Assembly (NCBI GenBank): GCA_027575765.1
Contig: JANBPT010001172.1
Span: forward strand, 1 to 13,030
Reading direction: 5' to 3'
Length of the DNA: 13,030 nucleotides
From: Tieghemiomyces parasiticus
Taxonomy: Eukaryota > Kickxellomycota > Dimargaritomycetes > Dimargaritales > Dimargaritaceae
Shown: positions 1-7,218 of the stretch, in pieces
Position numbering within the stretch: the stretch's first letter is position 1
Layout of the letters: every line of letters starts with the position of its first letter
The notes under the pieces: model-generated
What the model was told of the DNA's origin: nothing
Seen by the model: only the letters and a program-made list of their open reading frames with translations
Databases searched by the model: none
Program-made: the position numbers and the translations under genes

Positions 1-1
1 G

Positions 2-406
2 GCGCACGCTGAGCGAACCCTGGCCTGCTTCAGCGACACGCTGGACGACGCCCCGCAGTCCATGCCGGCCATGCTGGGGGCAGTTATGCAAATGCTGCAG
101 GGTAATCAAGAGATTATTGTCGTTGGCGAGCGTGACCATCCACAGACGCAGGCGTACCTGGAGTATCTGCACCAGGGCCACTTTATGCCAAACCGGGTCC
201 TGATGTTGGCCGACCCGTCGTCGCACGGTGAGCTGGCCCAAGGGAATGGCGTGGTGGCCGAGATTATGGCCAACCACCGGCGACAGGGTGAGGGTGAGGA
301 GGCTAAAGATACCAAGGTGGCGCCCCGGGTATATATTTGCGAGAATTCGACCTGCGGCCTGCCGCTGTCGTCGCTCAAGGAGTTGAAGGCTCGTCTGCCG
401 GTGTAG
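2..406 (+). CDS. C-terminal part of a SPATA20/YyaL-type thioredoxin-domain protein (5' truncated by window edge)
   Basis: The open frame enters from the left edge and ends at TAG 404-406, showing the last 134 residues. The tail matches what I know of the SPATA20/YyaL (DUF255) family: a segment on ranking and retrieving by position (EIIVVGERDHPQTQAYLEYL), then HFMPNRVLMLAD, and near the end the signature VYICENSTCGLPLSSLKEL, which corresponds to the conserved Y-x-C-E-N-x-x-C-x-x-P ending of human SPATA20. Family proteins carry an N-terminal thioredoxin-like domain followed by a large alpha/alpha-toroid resembling sugar epimerases. Only the end of the toroid lies here, so active-site residues cannot be judged. 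The biochemical role of the family is poorly defined. No intron is apparent in the visible part. An ATG at 62 is internal, because the similarity continues upstream of it in the same frame. Confidence 0.85.
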   Translation, partial: AHAERTLACFSDTLDDAPQSMPAMLGAVMQMLQGNQEIIVVGERDHPQTQAYLEYLHQGHFMPNRVLMLADPSSHGELAQGNGVVAEIMANHRRQGEGEEAKDTKVAPRVYICENSTCGLPLSSLKELKARLPV

Positions 407-1744
407 ATACCGATTATAGCTTAGTTTGAGAGTCCCCCGTCATGATTGTTAGTTTCGAATTTGCAATATATCTATGGCCTAGCAATCCATATCACAATTT
501 ACTGGATAGCCTGGCAAAATGCAGGCCTTTCCCGTAGTGGGCGCCCTCGTGTGTGGCCGTATAGAGAGAGGGGAGGCATGGCTCTAGTCTACCGTACATT
601 CCTTGAAATTATCAGCCCACCTTTGTCCTTCCGTCGAGGTGAATGAGAGAGGATGTAGGACGAGCGTGGCACGCATCCTTGGCAACGCCACCGGGAGGGT
701 ATCCCACGTTACCCAGATTAAGCGTTATTGTGAAGAACCACGAACGTCACCTGCATGTTTTGGTCAATTGCAGAACCCGGGGCCATTCATGGAGTCGCAT
801 GGGGAAGGACGTGTCTGAACTACGTACCAGAACACGGGGCACATTCAAGAGTGGCCCTATGTAGACAAGATATCTCCTACATTGCTACCGGGCTGATAGG
901 AGGGAATTGGATGGCCCCTGGCCAACAGCTAATGGCCAGCCGGTCATTTGCGCCGCCAGTTGACACCAAGAAGCGAAACATAAAGGCTGATCCTTTGCGT
1001 CACCATACTGGCCGATGCTGCCGTGGGTTGGAGACTGGTCTCCCACGCTTAGGGACTGGCGGACAGCTACACCCTCCCCCCCTTCCCGTGCGGTCCGTTA
1101 GCACAGCCGCGATCGCGGTTCCCGTACCTGGTAATGCTACTGAGTCCACGCACCCTCGCTGTCCGGGAGGCAAGTTTGTAAGGACGAGGCGTGAGTGATT
1201 TCTCACCTTGCCGGCTCCCTGTAACGACGCTTTAGGGCCCCGGCTGCCGTTCGATTCCCATGTAGCTATTATTATGCTTTGGCTACAATATGCTGCCATT
1301 GCCGTCCTACTCGCGTCGGACGGGCCACCCCAGGACTGTCGTCATGGCTGGCCCACGCCCCTACAACTAGGTTCGGTGTGTACGACTCGTGCCGATGATA
1401 TCCGGCGAGGCGTCTTCAACAAAGCATTTCCATGGGTACCTCGGACCAAGCCGTACAGGAGGACGAGTCGGATGGGGTAATCGCTCATATGCGCGGACGT
1501 CCTTACCCGCAGTCTCGCTGGCAAGGCTCGGCCAGATTAAGCCAAATGAGGGCGTCTTTATCGCAACGTAGGCCCTGGCAGTGGGAGTAAGAGATACATG
1601 AGGGCTAGGCTATGACGCAGGGTTGTGGGCTCCGACCAAGGCATGCTTTTGAGGAGTATGGACCAGGAGGGGAGGGGACGGGTAGAACCACCATCCGTTC
1701 CTCCTAGATTGGACCGGGGGCCGAGTTCGGCTAGACAGGTGGGG
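407..1744. other. Intergenic region without a supportable gene
   Basis: About 1.3 kb after the stop of the DUF255 gene. It should hold that gene's 3' untranslated region (AT-rich stretch around 407-500) and upstream promoter DNA for the transcription unit that starts after the TATA box at 1745. Several open frames exist, the longest at 755-1198 (147 codons), but none gives a recognisable protein, codon bias like the neighbouring genes, or splice sites that would extend it. I looked for tRNA B boxes: GTTCGATTCCC at 1249-1259 fits the consensus, but the bases on either side cannot form a T stem. A bulged hairpin lies at 1022-1047 and a perfect 12-base palindrome at 1107-1118. Confidence 0.6.
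1022..1047. repeat. Imperfect inverted repeat / hairpin
   Basis: Bases 1022-1026 (CGTGG) pair with 1043-1047 (CCACG) and 1031-1035 (GAGAC) pair with 1038-1042 (GTCTC). This gives ten base pairs with a four-base bulge (1027-1030) on one side and a tight loop. No gene is adjacent and no function is implied. Confidence 0.4.
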
Positions 1745-1751
1745 TATAAAA
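1745..1751 (+). promoter_or_regulatory. TATA box of the transcription unit leading to the ATG at 2027
   Basis: TATAAAA follows GGGG and stands in an otherwise GC-rich stretch. From about 1790 the + strand becomes strongly pyrimidine-rich (for example CATCCCCCTCCTCCTAGC near 1842) until the ATG at 2027. A TATA element followed by a CT-rich leader is the usual arrangement of a well-transcribed fungal promoter. Transcription would probably start a few tens of bases downstream. Which protein it serves is uncertain: the orphan exon at 2027, or glycogen phosphorylase through a long first intron. Confidence 0.45.
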
Positions 1752-2026
1752 TGCCCAGGGCGGAGCGCCGAGGATGATGAAAAGAACCTATCCATCTGCC
1801 ACTATCTTGGTACGGAATGCCCTTTACACACCTATTGGGTCCATCCCCCTCCTCCTAGCTACCGCTTCCCATCAACCTCCTGAGCAGCTTCCATCCCAGC
1901 CGCCATCCAATACCTTGGCAGTCGATCCTCTACAGCCGCACGGTCCCGCCTGTCGCCAGCCTTTACCGGCCACTTTGTCCCTATCCAACTTGTATTGTAA
2001 ACCCCACATAACTGCCCGCCAGCGCC

Positions 2027-2108
2027 ATGAATAACCCGTTTCCGCAGCTGTCCAAGCTGAATATTTTGGCGGAGAGCAATGTGTTCCGCGTCCAGACCAA
2101 CCCACCGA
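2027..2108 (+). CDS. Orphan short first coding exon (28 residues visible), possible alternative first exon of glycogen phosphorylase
   Basis: ATG 2027-2029 lies in a reasonable context (CAGCGCCATGA) after a CT-rich leader and opens a protein-like peptide beginning MNNPFPQLSKLN. A perfect consensus donor GTAAGT at 2109-2114 interrupts it after 82 bases, in phase 1. Without splicing, the frame ends at TGA 2114-2116 after 29 codons. I do not recognise the peptide. I see no coding continuation between 2109 and 3369. Splicing to the glycogen phosphorylase acceptor at 3882-3883 would keep the frame, because that exon also needs one incoming base, and would replace the 58-residue N-terminus by this one. 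Other readings are an upstream open reading frame in a leader, a small gene whose other exons I cannot see, or chance. What is seen: ATG, open frame, donor, leader. The joining is inference. Confidence 0.35.
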
Positions 2109-3036
2109 GTAAGTGATATGCCACGGCGGCGGGCTCGTCCCTCATGCAGGGATCCTCTCTGCGGTTCCCTGGGTCTGATCATAGTGGACCAGGGATGGCG
2201 TGTGTGGGCGAAACTTGCAAGGGTCCGCTAGACCCGTCCGGTCGGGTTGGGCCAGGCCTCCCACGCAGGCGGGTTCCTGGGACTTGTGGCGGTAGGGAGG
2301 TACCCGCTGACCGTCACGCGAAATGTCGGTATGTGGTACCATGTCGGCGGGCCCGTGCCTCATACCGGTGGGCCTGGCACGTTGCCGGTGCCGGCTACCA
2401 CGCACCTCAGGCCATATCGGCCATTTTTAGATTACCTGTGACCTGGCGGCCGTGTAGTCGGTGAGGCGGGTGGTTACGTGAGCATCGTCCACCTTTCCCA
2501 GGTGTCGCTGCTTAAACGTACCAGGATGCACACGCGCCGCCCGCAAGGGTCCGCGTCCTTATCACCTGTCATCATCCGGCTCACGTTGGTCTGTATTATT
2601 TCTATAATAACCTGCTGCTGGGCCTCTAGGGCCGTAGCAAGCACACTTTATTTACTTGCCGGTCCATTGCCCTGGCACTGGTTTCCTCTGATTTTCCCGC
2701 TGGCCTCTCACCGTGTCGCAACTGACGCACAATTGTTGTATCCTACCGTAGCCAGTCCTCGACACCTTTTTCCCAACCTGCCGAACTCTCCCGCCTACGG
2801 CCGTGCGGCTTTCCCATTTGCCTATTTTACCAGTTCTCCCTTTCGGATTCGTCGGCTCTGAGTCTCTTGGTCCGAACGACGTAATCGATCCTACATACCC
2901 CCCGTTCCTGCTTCGCCAGGATTCTACTTCCACCTTGGCCTTGGACAGACCTGGACATTACCCCTGGCCTCCTGCTGGTCTTCGCTTAGTGACGCCAACC
3001 CGCTACGCCCGCTCCCTTACACAGTTTTGCTATCCA
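2109..3036. other. Non-coding stretch (putative long intron and/or glycogen phosphorylase promoter)
   Basis: It begins with the donor GTAAGT at 2109 and contains no open frame with a recognisable product. The 2144-2464 and 2478-2861 frames read as low-quality peptides rich in Arg, Pro or aromatic residues. The first 350 bases are GC-rich with small inverted repeats, such as CGTGCC at 2354-2359 facing GGCACG at 2376-2381. The strand turns pyrimidine-rich from about 2660. A single stress-response-like CCCCT occurs at 2961-2965, which alone is not significant. Confidence 0.45.
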
Positions 3037-3042
3037 TATAAT
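3037..3042 (+). promoter_or_regulatory. TATA-like element upstream of glycogen phosphorylase
   Basis: TATAAT sits in the only AT-rich patch close to the gene (CCATATAATTACTAC), about 330 bases before the ATG at 3370. The sequence between it and the ATG is heavily pyrimidine-rich, as expected for a fungal leader with the transcription start inside it. The match to a TATA box is not perfect and the assignment rests on position. Confidence 0.3.
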
Positions 3043-3369
3043 TACTACACCTGTCCAGCATCCTGTGCACTTTAGCAACGTTTAGGTCACTTTCTCTAGC
3101 CGTTCTTTTACAATTTGGTCGTTAGCTTCCCCACTCTTTCTGCTTGGCACTCCAGAACCCTGTGCCCTCGTCCATCGTTATCAACCACTTCTCCGTTTGA
3201 TATCTGTGCCAACCATAAGCTCCACTTCCCAACCCCCTCCCCACCCCTTCCTCTACGTCGTCAACCTCTTTTTAACCAGGTTCTAACCCCCGTCTCCCCC
3301 GACCCTATCTCCACCATCCCTGGGTCCACTCATCGCCTAACCTGCTGCCCATCCCATCCCCATTGCACC

Positions 3370-6324
3370 ATGGGCACGTACACCCCATCTTCCGCCGCCG
3401 CCGCGGCTGTCACCAAAGCCCCCGCCGGTCCTGGTAACATGACCTTCCCTGGGCTGGTTCGCCATAACAGCCTGGAGGGCGGCGTCGCCAAGACCAAGAT
3501 TGCCAGCCTCATGGAGGACTTTGACCGTCAGGAGGAACCGGCAGGTAAGTGTAGTATTGGTGTTGCCGTCTCCAGGTGTGGACGGTGCGGGCCCCACGGC
3601 CACTGTAGGACCCCTCGGTGGTAGCTAGGGCGTTCGCTCATTTTTAGTACAGTGCCAAGCAGCCACGATACAGTCGCCCTGCTGTACAGGGGAAAAACCC
3701 CAGGTTTAGTACGGCGGCGGTCATTGGCACTGAACCAGTAACGTCGTGAAGCCGCACCAAGTGCTCCCACCCGGGCCTGGCGCGTCGGACTAAATCGGAT
3801 CTACCGTTTCTCACTCACCTACTCGGTCACCTATTCACCCCCCCCCCCTGCCACGGCTTCCCTCGCCCTGGTCGCCCGCTCAGACGTTGGCACCGTCCAG
3901 AAGGCCATCATCCGCCACCTGAGCACCACCCTGGTCAAGATCCCCCGCGACGTGGACTCGCTGGCCACCTACCTGGCCTCGGCCTACTCGGTACGCGACC
4001 GCCTCATCCAAAAGTGGAACGAGACCCAGGAGTACCACGAGCGCCACCAGGTCAAGCGCGTCTACTATATGTCGATGGAGTTCCTGCTAGGCCGCTCCCT
4101 CGACAACGCTCTGTTGGCCCTCGGCCTCAAGAAGGTGTACTCCGACACCTTAAACGGCCTGGGCTTCAACATGGAGTCCTGCCTCGAGGAGGAACTCAAT
4201 GCTGGCCTGGGAAACGGCGGTCTGGGCCGTCTGGCCGCCTGCTATGTGGACTCGCTAGCCACGATGGACTATCCCGGCTGGGGGTACGGGCTGCGCTACG
4301 AGTACGGCATGTTCAAGCAGAAGATCGTCGACGGCTTCCAGACCGAGGTGCCCGACAACTGGCTAGCCGACCCCAACCCCTGGGAGCTACCCCGTCCGGA
4401 GATCACCTACAAAGTGCGCTTCTACGGCCATGTGTCCAGCGCCCGCGACGCCCAGGACGTGGAGCGCCACAAGTGGGATGGTGGCCAGGTCTTCGAGGCC
4501 ATGGCCTACGACGTGCCCGTTCCCGGCTACGGCACCAACAACGTGACCAACATTCGCCTGTGGAGCTGCAAGAAGAGCGAGCTATTCGACCTGACCGCCT
4601 TCAATGACGGCAACTACGACGCCGCCATGGCCGCTAAGCTTCAGGCCGAGAACCTTACCGCCGTGCTCTACCCGAACGACAACCACATGGTGGGCAAGGA
4701 GCTACGCCTCAAGCAGGAGTTCCTGTTCGCCAGCGCCACCCTACAGGACATCATCTTCCGCTTCAAGAAGACCACCCGTCCGTGGGTCGACTTCCCCGAC
4801 CTGGTGGCCATCCAGCTCAACGACACCCACCCCACCCTAGGCGTCCCAGAACTACAGCGTCTGCTGGTGGACGAGGAGGGTCTGAGCTGGGACGAGGCCT
4901 GGGACATTGTGAACCGCACCTTCAGCTTCACCAACCACACCGTACTGCCCGAGGCCATGGAGCGCTGGCCCGTGACCATGCTCGAAAAGATCCTGCCGCG
5001 CCATATGAGCATTATCTATGACATCAACCTGTTCTTTTTGCAGAAGGTCGAGAAGAAGTTCCCCAACGACCGCGACCTCCTGCGCCGCATCTCAGCCATT
5101 GAGGAGGGTTCCCCGCAACAGGTGCGCATGGCCTTCTTGGCCTGCATTGCCTCGCATACCGTCAACGGCGTGGCCGAGATCCACTCTGAGATCATCAAGA
5201 AAACCATCTTCCGCGACTTCATCCCGTACTTTGGCGCCGGCAAGTTCGTCAACAAGACCAACGGTATCGCCCCGCGTCGCTGGCTGCACCAGGCCAACCC
5301 GCAGCTGAGTGAGCTTATCACTGAGGTGGTGGGTGACAAGAGCTGGATTAAGGATCTGCGTAAGCTCAAGGTCCTGGAGGACCGCATCGGCGACGCCGAG
5401 TTCGAGGAACGCTGGGTGGCCATCAAGCATGCCAATAAGCAGCGCCTGGCCGACTACATTGAGAGGGTGTGTGACATCAAAGTGAATCCGGACGCCGTGT
5501 TCGACGTGCAGGTCAAGCGTATCCACGAGTACAAACGCCAGTTCATGAATATTCTGGCCGTCATCCACCGCTACAACCAGCTCAAGGCCATGCCTGAGGC
5601 GCGTCGCCAGAAGGAACTACCCAAGGTGATGATTTTCAGCGGCAAGGCGGCGTCCGGGTACTACATTGCCAAGCTTATCATCAAGCTTATCAACAGCGTA
5701 GCGGCCGTGGTCAATGCCGACTCGGCCATCGGAGACCTCCTCAAGGTGGTCTTCATCCCGGACTACAACGTATCGGTGGCCGAGGTGATCATCCCGGCCA
5801 GCGACGTGTCACAGCACATCTCGACGGCTGGTACTGAGGCCTCCGGCACGTCCAACATGAAGTTTGTGCTCAACGGCGGCCTGATTCTGGGTACCGTGGA
5901 CGGTGCCAACGTGGAGATTTGCGAGGAGATTGGCGAGGACAACATTTTCAATTTTGGCTGCCTGGCCGACGAGGTGGAGGATTTCCGCCACACCCAACGG
6001 TACCGCCCTAGCTCGCTGCACCCGGCGCTCAAGACTGTGCTCGGCACCATCGAAAGCGGAACCTTTGGCGACCCCGGCGTATTTGCCCCGCTTCTCGAGA
6101 CCCTTCGCTCCGGCGGTGACGTTTACCTCGTTTCTATCGACTTCCCCTCATACCTCGAGGCCATCAAGTCCGTTGACCGCGCCTACCGTGATCGTCCCAA
6201 GTGGGTCGCCCGGTCCATTCGATGCACCGCCAACCTCGCCAAGTTCTCTTCTGACCGCGCGATCCACGAATACGCTGAACAGATTTGGAACATTAAGCAG
6301 TGTCCCGTCCCTTCCAAGGTATAA
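3370..6324 (+). CDS. GPH1: Glycogen phosphorylase (alpha-1,4-glucan phosphorylase, GT35 family), two exons
   Basis: Join 3370-3544 and 3884-6324, giving 871 residues, close to the usual 840-900. It removes glucose-1-phosphate from the non-reducing ends of glycogen using phosphate and PLP in the cytosol. Seen in order: N-terminal extension with an Ala run (residues 9-13) and RHNS (31-34); IIRHLSTTLVK; KRVYYMSMEFLLGRSL; the GNGGLGRLAACY glycine loop; VAIQLNDTHP; FTNHTVLPEAMERWP with the catalytic-site His; VQVKRIHEYKRQ; and the PLP-site motif TEASGTSNMKF, whose Lys718 (codon 5860-5862) forms the Schiff base. GTVDGANVE follows. All active-site blocks are intact. The start at 3370 (CACCATGG, a strong context after a CT-rich leader) is the first ATG of an exon that ends in a consensus donor in matching phase. 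A GTG at 3952 is internal to exon 2. A TATA-like box lies at 3037. The N-terminal Ser34 may be a phosphorylation switch. The identity is certain; the exact N-terminus is likely. Confidence 0.95.
3545..3883 (+). other. GPH1: Intron 1 of glycogen phosphorylase (339 bases)
   Basis: The donor is GCAG|GTAAGT and the acceptor is CCCGCTCAG|AC; both flanking exons are phase 1, so the codon G|AC (Asp59) spans the junction. A CTAAAT at 3790-3795 is a possible branch site, rather far (about 90 bases) from the acceptor. Between them is a long pyrimidine tract with eleven consecutive C at 3838-3848. Joined, the protein reads EEPADVGTVQKAIIRHL, which runs smoothly into the conserved phosphorylase N-terminal helix. 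Confidence 0.85.
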
Positions 6325-7218
6325 AGTCCGTTGATGCGCAGGGGAGATGGGGCTTGAGCCCAGCTTTGATGTCCCCTGATCCTTAGCACTACCTATTGCG
6401 TTTTTATTATTATTTTACCTTTCCCCTCTCTGGCTCCTCAGATTTCTCTACCCCCTCCCCTTCTTCTGATTAGGACGAATGTCCTTCGAGATGCCTTTTT
6501 TTTTGTTTCAATTGGCGACCGTTATTATACATATTTCCCACCTTTCATTTGTCAACTAGCCATCGCTTACCATTATCATGGCGCGCCGCAATAAAGGCAT
6601 GGATATCCTGTATAGCTGTACAGTGTAAGCGATATACTGCACGCATTTGAAGAGGGGAGCGGCTCAAGCAAATCGTCAGTCGACATAAGGGATTAGGGCT
6701 TGGCCAATACGTGGATAATGATGACTCCGCGGCTTTCCTTTAGCCCTGGCGAATAGACTTGGCAGTTCTGCGCGTCGAACGGGGATGAGGTTCAATAGGT
6801 ACAGGGTGGGGAGATCGTAAACAGACTTGCTTGGTCCTGGGCCTGTTTGCCCTGCCGCAGTGGAGGGCCGTTGGTTTGTTTTGAGTTTGATGTAGTCCCA
6901 AAGTTATCGTGTGCGTTGCGGGGGGTCCAGACCATCCTCAATATTGTTTCCGTCCGTCGTTACCTTCAAGTGGCCGGATCTCATTCCCTTTGCGCCCATG
7001 ACCTATTGAAACCGAAACCTTTTTAATATCCCCGCATTCCTTCTGTTTACCAATAACTAGGGCTACCTACTAGAGTCGCCTTTCCAACCTTCGTTTTTCA
7101 TCCCTCATATCGGCCCATCACTACGCTCCTTGTTCCCACCATAACCCCCATACGGCTGCGCCCATCTTGAACACGGGTTAATTCCCCTCCCTCACCTCTA
7201 TCTCGCCCTCACCCTCCC
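6325..7218. other. Intergenic: glycogen phosphorylase 3' region and POL1 promoter
   Basis: About 890 bases without a gene. The first part (6390-6550) is T- and CT-rich, with TTTTTATTATTATTTTACC near 6400 and nine T at 6496-6504, fitting a 3' untranslated region. AATAAA lies at 6590-6595. From about 7000 the + strand becomes pyrimidine-rich up to the POL1 ATG at 7219, and TTTTTAATATCC near 7021 is the best TATA-like stretch. An ACGCG core (minus strand, 6771-6775) resembles the MCB element that drives G1/S expression of replication genes in yeasts, but one five-base match is weak evidence. Confidence 0.5.
6590..6595 (+). terminator. Candidate polyadenylation signal AATAAA for glycogen phosphorylase
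   Basis: This is the first AATAAA on the + strand after the stop codon at 6322-6324, about 270 bases downstream, and it follows a T-rich 3' region. Fungal signals are often degenerate, so cleavage could occur earlier, for instance near the TTATTATACATATTT stretch around 6520. Confidence 0.35.

Noticed and set aside
1107..1118. Perfect palindrome CCGCGATCGCGG (CCG-N6-CGG, like an everted zinc-cluster factor site)
   Set aside because: A perfect 12-base palindrome is expected about three times by chance in 13 kb, and no regulated gene start is close.
755..1198. Open frame of 147 codons in the first intergenic region
   Set aside because: No recognisable domain, no codon bias like the neighbouring genes, and GC-rich DNA produces frames of this size by chance.
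1249..1259. tRNA B-box-like GTTCGATTCCC
   Set aside because: The flanking bases do not form a T stem, and no acceptor or anticodon arms can be drawn around it.
2144..2861. Open frames after the orphan exon as its continuation
   Set aside because: The peptides are Arg/Pro- or aromatic-rich without any family resemblance, and no clear acceptor with branch site precedes them.
3952..6324. Glycogen phosphorylase starting at GTG 3952 as a single exon
   Set aside because: Similarity continues upstream (IIRHLSTTLVK) to an acceptor at 3882-3883 and joins in phase with an ATG-bearing exon at 3370-3544.
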